A stretch of DNA of 64,000 bases from Myxococcaceae bacterium (GTDB lineage Bacteria; Myxococcota; Myxococcia; Myxococcales; UBA5297). The first letter of the stretch is position 1, and every line of letters starts with the position of its first letter. Positions 43,016 to 50,205 of the stretch are shown piece after piece. The position numbers and the translations under genes are program-made. Below the pieces are notes generated by a model that was not told the DNA's origin, did no database searches, and worked only from the letters and a program-made list of their open reading frames with translations. The DNA is taken from positions 1-64,000 of the forward strand of contig JAFVYB010000030.1 of NCBI GenBank assembly GCA_017500825.1, read 5' to 3'.

Positions 43016-43897
43016 ATGATCCGCGCCGTCGTCACCGACATGGACAACACGCTCTACTCGTGGGTCGACTACATCGTTCCCTCGACGGAGCGCATGGTTG
43101 AGACCGTCTGCCGCGTGCTCTGCCTGCCGCGCATCCAGGTCATTCGCGCGCTCAAGGAGGTCTACGAGCGCTACGAATCGAACGACTACCCGTTCGCGCT
43201 CCAGGAATCGCGCCTGTTCGAGCCCTATCGGGACGACTTCGACGCCTTCAACAAGCTCGTCATCGAACCGGCGAGCGAGGCGTTTGCCGCCGCGCGACGG
43301 CGCTATCTCAAGCCCTATCGAGGCGTCATCGACACCCTGGGCGCGCTCAAATCGCGCGGCATTCCGGTGGTGGCGTTGACCGACGCTCCGCGCAATCCGG
43401 CCGAGCGGCGGGCCAGGCGAATGGGACTCGACGCCTACCTGAGCGCCATCTACGCGCTGCCCGCCTTCCCCTTCCCCAAGACGGGAATCGACCCAAATAT
43501 CCGGGCGCGCGAAGAGGCTGGCGGCTGCGCGCTCGACTGCGAGGTGGTGGAGCTCCGACGCGAAGACGAAAAGCCAAATCCGACGGGCTTTCTCGCTATC
43601 TGCGAGCGACTTGGTGTCGAACCGCGCGAGGTCGCGTTCGTCGGCGACAGTCTGGGCAAGGACATGCGCCTGGCCCGCGAGGTGGGAGCGCTCGGCTGCT
43701 GGGCCGAATACGGGACCTACGTCTCGGCCGAATACCAGGAGCGTCTGGCCATCCTCTCGGCGCCCGCCGCCACGCGACGACACCTGCGCCAGGCACCAGA
43801 CGCAGAGGCCATGCCCCGCGTCAGACTCTCGTGCTTCGACCAGCTGCTCGATGTGATCGACGCTGAAAACAGCGGCTCACGTGTGAGCGCTGCCTGA
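43016..43897 (+). CDS. HAD-superfamily hydrolase
   Basis: A 293-residue haloacid-dehalogenase-type phosphatase. Motif I is VTDMDNTLYSW (nucleophile and acid Asp), motif II VVALTDAPRNPAERRAR (Thr), and motifs III/IV EKPNPTGFLAICERLGVEPREVAFVGDSLGKDMRLAREVG. An all-helical cap of about 90 residues lies after motif I (subclass I, HAD IA). The substrate is unknown; cap-type HADs usually act on small phosphorylated metabolites. A ribosome binding site (AGGAG) precedes the ATG. It stands 66 bases after the ADP-ribosylglycohydrolase gene and may share its transcript. Confidence 0.87.
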   Translation: MIRAVVTDMDNTLYSWVDYIVPSTERMVETVCRVLCLPRIQVIRALKEVYERYESNDYPFALQESRLFEPYRDDFDAFNKLVIEPASEAFAAARRRYLKPYRGVIDTLGALKSRGIPVVALTDAPRNPAERRARRMGLDAYLSAIYALPAFPFPKTGIDPNIRAREEAGGCALDCEVVELRREDEKPNPTGFLAICERLGVEPREVAFVGDSLGKDMRLAREVGALGCWAEYGTYVSAEYQERLAILSAPAATRRHLRQAPDAEAMPRVRLSCFDQLLDVIDAENSGSRVSAA

Positions 43898-43994
43898 CGA
43901 AAGAGGCGCCGCCGCCCAAGTCCCCCACGTCCTCAATCTGTCGAAGGGACAGCGCGTCGAGGAGACCATCACGCGGGCGGCAGACAGCCGAAGT

Positions 43995-44441
43995 TCAGCG
44001 CTCGCCCGCCTCGATGGCGGCGATCTTGTCGAGGCGCCGCTGGTGGCGATCGCCGGCAAAGTCGGTGGTGAAAAAGGCCTCGGCAATGCACACGCCGAGC
44101 CCCAAGCCGACGACGCGTTCGCCCAGACAGAGCACGTTGGCGTCGTTGTGCTGGCGGGTCATGCGCGCCTCCATCTCGCAGGTGCACAGGGCCGCGCGAA
44201 TGCCGCGAAACTTGTTGGCGGTGATCGACATGCCGATGCCCGTGCCACACACGAGGACGCCCTGGACGCAGTCACCGGTCTGGATCGCGCGCGCGACCGC
44301 GGCGGCAAAATCCGGGTAGTCAACCGAAGCGCTGTCCGTGGCGCCGAAGTCGATCGGCTCGTGACCGAGTTTTGTCAGGAGGGCGGCGACCTCGCGCTTG
44401 AGGGCGAGACCGGCGTGATCGGATCCGAGAGCGATGCGCAT
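43995..44441 (-). CDS. rpiB: Ribose 5-phosphate isomerase B
   Basis: A 148-residue cytosolic enzyme of the pentose phosphate pathway that interconverts ribose-5-phosphate and ribulose-5-phosphate. The family pattern is clear: MRIALGSDHAGLALK, catalytic Cys 65 in VLVCGTGIGMSITANKF, RAALCTCEMEARMTRQHNDANVLCLG and GERVVGLGLGVCIAEAFF. It is normal in length. GGAGAAA precedes the ATG. It follows fabF on the same strand, 44 bases downstream of the fabF stop, and probably is co-transcribed with it. Confidence 0.97.
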   Translation of the reverse strand: MRIALGSDHAGLALKREVAALLTKLGHEPIDFGATDSASVDYPDFAAAVARAIQTGDCVQGVLVCGTGIGMSITANKFRGIRAALCTCEMEARMTRQHNDANVLCLGERVVGLGLGVCIAEAFFTTDFAGDRHQRRLDKIAAIEAGER

Positions 44442-44485
44442 GGCGTGATTTCTCCGCAGTCGATGGCGCCGGTTGCCAGGCCGAA

Positions 44486-45733
44486 TCAGTTGGCCGCGTG
44501 GCGCCGAAAAACGAGCACAGCGTTGGTCCCGCCAAAGCCAAAGCCATTGCTCATGGCCGCCTCCACCTCGACGCGTCGCGCCTCGTTGGGGACGTAGTCG
44601 AGATCGCAGGCGGGATCGGGCGTCTCATAATTGATGGTGGGCGGCAGGACCCCGCGCTCGATCGCCAAGGCGGTGAAGGCCGCCTCGATCGCGCCGGCCG
44701 CGCCAAGCAAGTGCCCGGTCATCGACTTGGTCGAGCTGACCGCCAGGCGGCGCGCGTGTTCGCCGAAGACTTCCTTGATCGCCGCTGTCTCGCCCGCGTC
44801 GTTGAGCGGCGTCGAGGTGCCGTGCGCGTTGATGTAGCCGATGCGATTCGGCGGAAGGCCCGCGTCGGCGAGCGCCAGCCTCATGCAGCGGACCGCCCCT
44901 TCCCCCCCGGGCGCCGGAGCAGTGATGTGATGCGCGTCGCCATTGGCGCCATAGCCGGCAATCTCGGCCACGATGTGGGCACCGCGCGCCAGAGCGTGTT
45001 CCCGCTCCTCCAGGACGAGCACCCCCGCGCCTTCGCCAGGCACAAAGCCGTCGCGCCGCAGGTCAAAGGGACGGGAGGCCTTTTCGGGCGCCTGATTGCC
45101 GCTCGTGCACATGGCCTTGGCAGCGTTGAATCCAGCCATGCAGACAGGCGCGAGAGGCGCTTCGGAGCCGCCGGCGAACACCGCGTCACAGTCGCCGCGC
45201 CGGATAATCTGAACGGCCTCGCCGATGGAGTGTCCACCGGTGGCGCAGGCCGAGACAGGCACCCAGTTGGGCCCCTTGCAGCCAAGGCGAATCGACAGAA
45301 CGCCCGCGCCCAGGTTGGGGATGATCTGCGGGATCAAAAACGGAGAAATGCGCCCCGGTCCGACCTCGCGCAGCCTGTCGCAAGCCGCCTCCATCGAGGT
45401 GACGCCGCCCACGCCCGAGCCGACGACACAGCCGACGCGCGCCGCGTTTTCCCCGGTGATTTCCAGCCCCGAGGCCTCCTGGGCCATCAGACCAGCGGCG
45501 AGCATGTATTGCTGGAAGGGATCGAGTCGCCGCGCGTCCTTGCGGTCCATCCAGCGCAAGGGATCGAAGCCCTTCACCTCACCGGCAATGCGCGTCTCGT
45601 GACACGAGGCGTCAAACCGCGTGATTGGCCCAATGCCGTTCTTGCCCGCGATGAGCGCCTGCCACGTCTCCTCCGTGCCGATGCCGAGCGGGGTGACGAG
45701 GCCGATGCCGGTGATGACGACGCGTCGGGTCAT
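44486..45733 (-). CDS. fabF: 3-oxoacyl-[acyl-carrier-protein] synthase II
   Basis: A 415-residue condensing enzyme that elongates acyl-ACP with malonyl-ACP in type II fatty-acid synthesis. The active site is intact: Cys 163 ([13 protein letters not shown]), His near 305 ([13 protein letters not shown]) and His near 340 ([15 protein letters not shown]). The length is normal for FabF. The start overlaps the acpP stop by ATGA, the classical acpP-fabF coupling. The neighbouring rpiB is transcribed from the same strand. No fabG or fabZ gene lies in this block. Confidence 0.97.
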   Translation of the reverse strand: MTRRVVITGIGLVTPLGIGTEETWQALIAGKNGIGPITRFDASCHETRIAGEVKGFDPLRWMDRKDARRLDPFQQYMLAAGLMAQEASGLEITGENAARVGCVVGSGVGGVTSMEAACDRLREVGPGRISPFLIPQIIPNLGAGVLSIRLGCKGPNWVPVSACATGGHSIGEAVQIIRRGDCDAVFAGGSEAPLAPVCMAGFNAAKAMCTSGNQAPEKASRPFDLRRDGFVPGEGAGVLVLEEREHALARGAHIVAEIAGYGANGDAHHITAPAPGGEGAVRCMRLALADAGLPPNRIGYINAHGTSTPLNDAGETAAIKEVFGEHARRLAVSSTKSMTGHLLGAAGAIEAAFTALAIERGVLPPTINYETPDPACDLDYVPNEARRVEVEAAMSNGFGFGGTNAVLVFRRHAAN

Positions 45734-45984
45734 TGGTCGGCGTTGGGGCAGTGCGCCTTGATGTAGGCGATGGCGTCCTTCACCGTCTTGATGCTCTCGG
45801 CCTGGTCGTCGGGAATCTCGACGCCAAACTGCTCTTCCATCGTCATGACGAGCTCAACGATGTCGAGGCTGTCGGCGCCCAGGTCCTCGGTGAAGGAGCT
45901 TTCCGCTTTGATCGCGTGCTCCTCGACGCCGAGCTGCTCGGCCACAATGCTCTTCACTTTCGACTCAACGGCTGATGCTTCCAT
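45730..45984 (-). CDS. acpP: Acyl carrier protein
   Basis: An 84-residue acidic four-helix protein that carries acyl chains on phosphopantetheine. The attachment Ser 39 is in the usual [15 protein letters not shown] motif, followed by [17 protein letters not shown] 45984 ([14 protein letters not shown]) is chosen; an upstream in-frame extension would be basic and unlike any ACP. It is coupled to fabF by an ATGA overlap and has its own promoter with a 70-base leader. FabD is upstream on the same strand but 213 bases away, so acpP-fabF forms a separate unit. Confidence 0.97.
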   Translation of the reverse strand: MEASAVESKVKSIVAEQLGVEEHAIKAESSFTEDLGADSLDIVELVMTMEEQFGVEIPDDQAESIKTVKDAIAYIKAHCPNADQ

Positions 45985-46062
45985 ACGAACTGCCTCCACA
46001 AAGACGGAAAAGCGGGGGCTGGACACCCTCAGGCGGCCCTCCTCCCGCGAAAAAAGCGGCGC

Positions 46063-46091
46063 CTTTTACTGAGAGACCTCCGCGATCGCAA
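46063..46091 (-). promoter_or_regulatory. Promoter of acpP-fabF
   Basis: Minus strand: TTGCGA (46091-46086), 17-base spacer, TAAAAG (46068-46063), then GCGCCGC and six T (46055-46050), so the T run is at the predicted start point. A leader of about 70 bases precedes the acpP ATG. Confidence 0.55.
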
Positions 46092-46140
46092 GGCGGCGCC
46101 ACAAGCCGTGACCAAGTGATCAAAATGCTCGTAACCCCTT

Positions 46141-46158
46141 GAAATCACTAATGATTTC
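46141..46158. promoter_or_regulatory. AT-rich palindrome between fabD and acpP
   Basis: GAAATCA (46141-46147), four-base spacer CTAA, TGATTTC (46152-46158). A perfect 7-bp inverted repeat some 50 bases upstream of the acpP -35 box and 40 bases past the fabD stop. It could be an operator for a fatty-acid regulator or a weak terminator; there is no T run. Confidence 0.35.
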
Positions 46159-46197
46159 TAAAGAAGCCGCGAGCGCGCGGGGGCCGTGAAGATGGCC

Positions 46198-47172
46198 TCA
46201 GATCTCGCCGAGGATTTGGCTGAATCCGTCCGGATCATCGAGCGGAATGGCCGTCAGACTCTTGTCGATCTGGCGCGCCAGCCCACAGAGGACCTTGCCC
46301 GAGCCGACCTCGATGACGCGCGTGACGCCGAGTTCGACGAGCTTCTGAATCGACTCTGTCCAGCGCACGGTGGAGGTCACCTGAGTCACGAGCAGATCGA
46401 CGATGCGCGCGGGGTCGTCGTTGGGAGCGGCCTCGACGTTGGTGATCACGGGGACCGTCGGCGCGCTGAAGGAGAAAAACTCCAGCACCCGTCTCAGTCG
46501 CGGCTGCACCTCGGACATCAGGCGGCAGTGGAAGGGGGCGCTCACCTTGAGCTGGATGGCGCGCCTGGCACCGGCGTTTTTGCAGAGCTCACAGGCGCGG
46601 GCCACGGCGCCGGCGTGACCGGAGATGACCGTCTGCTCGGGGCTGTTGAGGTTGGCCGGGGCGCACAGTTCGCCGTGTGATGCCTGGCGGCAGCACTCGC
46701 GGATCTTCTCCAGTTCGAGTCTCGTGATCGCGGCCATCGCGCCGAGTCCCTCGGGAACCGCCTGCTGCATGAGCTGACCGCGCGCGCGCACCGATCGCAG
46801 CGCGTCTTCGAAGGAAAGGGCGCCAGCCGAGACGAGCGCCGAGTATTCGCCGAGCGAGTGTCCAGCCACGTAGTCGGCATGAACGCCGCGCTGCTTCAGC
46901 AACAGGTCGTAGGCAGTCGACACGGTGAGGAGCGCCGGCTGGGCGTTGGCGGTGAGCGTCAGCGCCTCTTCCGGACCCTCGAACATCATCTCGGTGAGCG
47001 GCTCGTCGAGCACCTCGTCGGCCTTGGCGAAGAGGGCGCGCACCTCGGGACAGGCGTCGTAAATCGCCTTGCCCATGCCCACCTTCTGGGAGCCCTGGCC
47101 CGGAAAGAGAAAGGCCGTCTTGCCCGCCCCCGCTTCGGGGTGCGCCGCTTCTGTCTGCGATGTTTCAGTCAC
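46198..47172 (-). CDS. fabD: Malonyl-CoA:ACP transacylase
   Basis: A 324-residue alpha/beta enzyme that loads malonyl groups onto ACP. The N-terminal FLFPGQGSQKVGMGKAIYD, active-site Ser 106 in VAGHSLGEYSALVSAGALSF, catalytic His near 216 (KVSAPFHCRLM) and the GSGKVLCGLARQI end piece are all as expected. A low-complexity first 17 residues precede the domain. It follows fabH with 39 bases between (fabH stop to fabD start on the minus strand), so the two belong to one transcript. An intergenic region with an AT palindrome separates it from acpP. Confidence 0.96.
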   Translation of the reverse strand: MTETSQTEAAHPEAGAGKTAFLFPGQGSQKVGMGKAIYDACPEVRALFAKADEVLDEPLTEMMFEGPEEALTLTANAQPALLTVSTAYDLLLKQRGVHADYVAGHSLGEYSALVSAGALSFEDALRSVRARGQLMQQAVPEGLGAMAAITRLELEKIRECCRQASHGELCAPANLNSPEQTVISGHAGAVARACELCKNAGARRAIQLKVSAPFHCRLMSEVQPRLRRVLEFFSFSAPTVPVITNVEAAPNDDPARIVDLLVTQVTSTVRWTESIQKLVELGVTRVIEVGSGKVLCGLARQIDKSLTAIPLDDPDGFSQILGEI

Positions 47173-47211
47173 GTCACGTTTCCTTGATGATGGTGATGGG
47201 AAAGCACCGCC

Positions 47212-48198
47212 TCACCAGCGCAAGAGGAGCCCGCCCCAGACCAGTCCGGCGCCCGCCGCGAGGCAGAGCAGGTGATCTCCGGCGAGCAGCTTTCCCTGAC
47301 GCGCGGCCGCGTCGATGAGCAGCAGGATCGAGGCGGCGGAGGTGTTGCCGCAGCGGTCGAGGTTGATGTGGCAGCGCTCCATCGGCAGGTCCAAGTGGGC
47401 CATGACCGACTGGATGATGCGCAGGTTGGCCTGGTGCCCCATCACGTGTTCGACGTCTTCGCGCGTGATGCCCGCCTCGGAGAGGACCTCGCCAGCGGCG
47501 GCGGTGAGTGTGCGCACCGCGGAACGAAAGACCTCGCGCCCCTGCATGTGGATGGTGTCGAGCCTCTCGGCGACAAGCCTCGGATCGCGGGCCGAGGTGG
47601 CGGTGCCGGGGCCGGGAATCGAGAGGATGCCGCTCAAGGTGCCGTCGGTGTGCAGGCGGCGCGCGAGAATGCCCGGACCGTCGTCGTCCTCGGAGGCGGC
47701 GAGGATCACGGCGCCCGCGCCATCGCCAAAGAGAACGGCGGTGTTGCGGTCGTTCCAGTCGATGGAGCGGCTGAGCAATTCCGCGCCGATGACGAGCGCA
47801 TGGCGGGCGAGCCCCGTCTTGATGAACTGCTCGGCCACGATCATTCCGAAAAGAGCGCCGGCGCAGGCCGCCGAGACATCAAAAGCGCAGGCACGCGAGG
47901 CACCCAACGCCGCCTGGACCAGAGCCGCCGTCGATGGCGTGGGCGAATCGGGCGTGACCGTCCCCACGATGATGAGGTCGATCTCCTCTGCCGCAATCCC
48001 CGCCGAAAGGAGCGCCTGGCGGGCGGCCTTTGTGGCCATTTGAGAGGTGGTCTCGTCCGGGGCCGCGATGTGGCGGGCGCCAATTCCCGTCCGCTCGACA
48101 ATCCACTCCGCCGTCACGCCCAACCGCTCGGCCAGCGCCTCGCTCGTCATGACATCCGGCGGAAGGTAGCCACCCGTGCCGATGATGCGCGCTCGCAT
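47212..48198 (-). CDS. fabH: 3-oxoacyl-[acyl-carrier-protein] synthase III
   Basis: A 328-residue thiolase-fold enzyme that starts fatty-acid synthesis by condensing acetyl-CoA (or a branched starter) with malonyl-ACP. Catalytic residues: Cys 112 (VSAACAGALFGM), His near 255 (HVMGHQANLRIIQS) and Asn near 285 (LDRCGNTSAASILL). Length is standard. Start-unit preference cannot be deduced. Upstream is rpmF, but a terminator-like hairpin (48394-48424) separates them and plsX, normally found here, is missing. GAGC precedes the ATG. Confidence 0.97.
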   Translation of the reverse strand: MRARIIGTGGYLPPDVMTSEALAERLGVTAEWIVERTGIGARHIAAPDETTSQMATKAARQALLSAGIAAEEIDLIIVGTVTPDSPTPSTAALVQAALGASRACAFDVSAACAGALFGMIVAEQFIKTGLARHALVIGAELLSRSIDWNDRNTAVLFGDGAGAVILAASEDDDGPGILARRLHTDGTLSGILSIPGPGTATSARDPRLVAERLDTIHMQGREVFRSAVRTLTAAAGEVLSEAGITREDVEHVMGHQANLRIIQSVMAHLDLPMERCHINLDRCGNTSAASILLLIDAAARQGKLLAGDHLLCLAAGAGLVWGGLLLRW

Positions 48199-48393
48199 GA
48201 AAGCTCCTGCTCAGAGGGAAGGCACGCCCGGACGCGACACCCCCTTCAACCGCGCCCCTGGCGACCGCGAACCTTCCCCGACGCCCGCGAACCTCCAGCG
48301 ACCCTGCCCCCAGCCGGTCCAGCAAAAGCGGACATCGAGCTGTCGGACACGTGGTCAGCGATGGGTGCCTTCGTCGGGCGCTCCACAAAACAC

Positions 48394-48424
48394 GAGCGGA
48401 TGAGAGCTGGTGGCTCATCCGCTC
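48394..48424 (-). terminator. Hairpin after rpmF, probable intrinsic terminator
   Basis: GAGCGGATGAG (48394-48404) pairs perfectly with CTCATCCGCTC (48414-48424) over a nine-base loop. On the minus strand it is followed by GTGTTTTGTGG, a short T-rich tract. It ends the yceD-rpmF unit before fabH. Confidence 0.6.
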
Positions 48425-48463
48425 GAAAATTCATCCGCCACAACGGCGGTGAGGTCAGCACGC

Positions 48464-48649
48464 TCAGTCGACGGCGACCTTGAGAATGGCGCGCTTCCGA
48501 TAGGTCCCGCAGTTGGCGCACACGATGTGCGGCACGATGGGCTCGTTGCACTTCGGGCACTTGGAGACGTTCACGGCCACGTATTTCGAGTTGGCGGCAC
48601 GGCGCTGATCGCGCTTCTGCTTCGACGTTCGTTTCTTGGGGACACCCAC
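48464..48649 (-). CDS. rpmF: 50S ribosomal protein L32
   Basis: A 61-residue basic protein. MGVPKKRTSKQKRDQRRA is the usual L32 start, and four cysteines form a zinc ribbon (CPKCNEPIVPHIVCANCG). It is thus the zinc-binding (C+) form. Start is GTG with AAGGAG upstream. It has its own promoter in the gap to yceD, in addition to any read-through. The usual neighbour plsX is absent; yceD precedes it and fabH follows. Confidence 0.96.
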   Translation of the reverse strand: MGVPKKRTSKQKRDQRRAANSKYVAVNVSKCPKCNEPIVPHIVCANCGTYRKRAILKVAVD

Positions 48650-48695
48650 GACAGACTCCTTGCGTTTTCAAAGCCTAGGAAAAAAACGGGCGCGC

Positions 48696-48724
48696 CTTTT
48701 GCCGGCGTCACTCTCGACTGTCAA
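48696..48724 (-). promoter_or_regulatory. Promoter of rpmF
   Basis: Minus strand: TTGACA (48724-48719), 17-base spacer, CAAAAG (48701-48696), then GCGCGCCCG and seven T. The -35 box is a perfect consensus and the T run begins at about the third transcribed base. Confidence 0.55.
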
Positions 48725-48821
48725 GTTCTTTGCCAGGAGTTTTGCGGGTGGCTTTGTCGCGGACCGCCCACGCTGGCGAACGCGGCGAAACTCCCCGTCG
48801 TTCGCGCCCCGGGCGCAGAGC

Positions 48822-49415
48822 TCACGACTCTGTCGGCGGCAGCTTGATCGAGCGCAGCGCCTCCCAGCGAGGGTCCATGGGCCGCCTGTCGCAACCGCAC
48901 TCGCGCTGGTTGAGCTGCTCGCCACAGACGGGACACAGGCCCTTGCAGTCGTCGCGACAGACGAGCCCCATCGGCAGGTTGAGCAAGAGCTGCTCGCGGA
49001 AGACCTCGGCGGTGTCGATCGCCTTGCCGTCGAAGAACTCCTCGTCAGGGGCCGACAGATCAAAGGAAGCGCCCGTGCCGACCTCGTCGCGCAGCCGCTT
49101 GGGCTCGCTGGAAGGCCGCGCGTCCACCTCGACGCGCGCTGGCTTGCTCGAAAACTGCACCGTGAACTCGAAGGGCAACTCGATCGGCATGGCGACGAGG
49201 CAGCGCTTGCAGTCTGTCTGAAGCCGGACAAGCGCGCGCGCGCGCATCAGGATCTTGCCCGCGACCTTGTCGAACCTGGCCTCGAAGGTGGCCTCGCCCG
49301 CTGCCCGCCAGTCGCTCTCGCCCGCCTCTCGCAGCGTCTCGTCGAGCGCCTCGGCGGCGATGCCCTCGGCCCGGTCGATTCCCGAATTTCCGATCTCGTC
49401 AACGGCAACGATCAT
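48822..49415 (-). CDS. YceD/DUF177-family protein
   Basis: A 197-residue protein of the DUF177 family, usually encoded directly upstream of rpmF and linked in some organisms to ribosomal RNA or large-subunit assembly. Visible features: beta-rich first half with KRCLVAMPIELPFEF, acidic middle (FDLSAPDEEFFDGKAIDT), then RDDCKGLCPVCGEQLNQREC, a Cys-rich zinc-binding motif, and RWEALRSIKL at the end. ATG 49415 is preceded by AAGGA with a promoter about 60 bases upstream. Confidence 0.88.
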   Translation of the reverse strand: MIVAVDEIGNSGIDRAEGIAAEALDETLREAGESDWRAAGEATFEARFDKVAGKILMRARALVRLQTDCKRCLVAMPIELPFEFTVQFSSKPARVEVDARPSSEPKRLRDEVGTGASFDLSAPDEEFFDGKAIDTAEVFREQLLLNLPMGLVCRDDCKGLCPVCGEQLNQRECGCDRRPMDPRWEALRSIKLPPTES

Positions 49416-49746
49416 CTCTGGCGTGTCCTTTCGGCGCTGGGGTGAGGCCCAAAGCGGGGTCCCAGAACGGCGGCGCGCCTTAGGGGAGAAGGCCTGCCCG
49501 GGCAATGGCATTCGTCGGACGCGCGACCGTGAAACGACGACGAAGCGCGCGGTGGACTGGCGCCAGCGCCCGGCGAGCTCCCGCGCGATGAACCTCCGCT
49601 CAGCGAAGTCGTGAATGACGCGGCCCAACGGGACGAGACGCTGAACGACGCGCGCCGGGACGCCTCCGATCCGTTCAACGACGCCCTGGCGACGGGGCCC
49701 TTCGCGACGAATGACGCGTCCGCATCGCCTTCGAAAGCGGCGGCGC
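49416..49746. other. Intergenic region between slyX and yceD
   Basis: 331 bases, GC-rich throughout. Its yceD-proximal part carries the yceD promoter; in the remaining 240 bases I find no start-stop pair with convincing codon use, no hairpin with a T run and no repeat. Confidence 0.4.
49477..49505 (-). promoter_or_regulatory. Promoter of yceD-rpmF
   Basis: Minus strand: TTGCCC (49505-49500), 17-base spacer, TAAGGC (49482-49477), G/C-rich discriminator GCGCCGCC. Predicted leader about 55 bases with AAGGA before the ATG at 49415. Confidence 0.5.
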
Positions 49747-49962
49747 TCAGTAATGCGGCGGCACCTCGTCTTCGAGCCGGGGACGCATGGCGCCGGGCGC
49801 CTCCTCGCTCAACTGGCGCTGCAGCCGAGACACCTCCTTGCGCAGTCGCTCGACCTCCAGATTGAGGCCACGAACCACCGCGTCCAGCTCCTCCAGCCCG
49901 CGCTCCACAAAGGCCTGCTTGATCTCCAGGTTGATGATCCGCTCGTCGCTCGTCTCGGACAT
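49747..49962 (-). CDS. slyX: SlyX-family protein
   Basis: A 71-residue coiled-coil protein of unknown role. RIINLEIKQAFVERGLEELDAVVRGLNLEVERLRKEV is the family hallmark, and the conserved PPHY tail is present. In E. coli slyX is next to slyD; here it stands between priA and yceD. It should form a homo-oligomeric coiled coil in the cytoplasm. Confidence 0.85.
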   Translation of the reverse strand: MSETSDERIINLEIKQAFVERGLEELDAVVRGLNLEVERLRKEVSRLQRQLSEEAPGAMRPRLEDEVPPHY

Positions 49963-50004
49963 CTCTCGCCTCCCAAAATCGCGGCCGGGCCGCAGTGAGG
50001 GCGC

Positions 50005-50035
50005 GCCCTAAGTCAGCACCCGCTCCTGTTCGCAA
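50005..50035 (-). promoter_or_regulatory. Possible promoter of slyX
   Basis: Minus strand: TTGCGA (50035-50030), about 18-19 bases, TTAGGG/TAGGGC (50011-50005), then a G/C discriminator. A run of ten G (50046-50055) lies ten bases upstream of the -35 box. Confidence 0.35.
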
Positions 50036-50205
50036 GGCGCAAAGCGGGGGGGGGGCCGAAGGGCCTGACAGGGATTCAAAAGCGCGCGCCAGGAACGCCG
50101 GAGTGCTCTCGGATGCTCGCCGGATGAACGCCGGAAACTCGCCGCTTTCGATTGGCCTGGGCAGCGCGACAGCCTCGACAACGGCCCACGCCGGAAACAG
50201 GCGGT

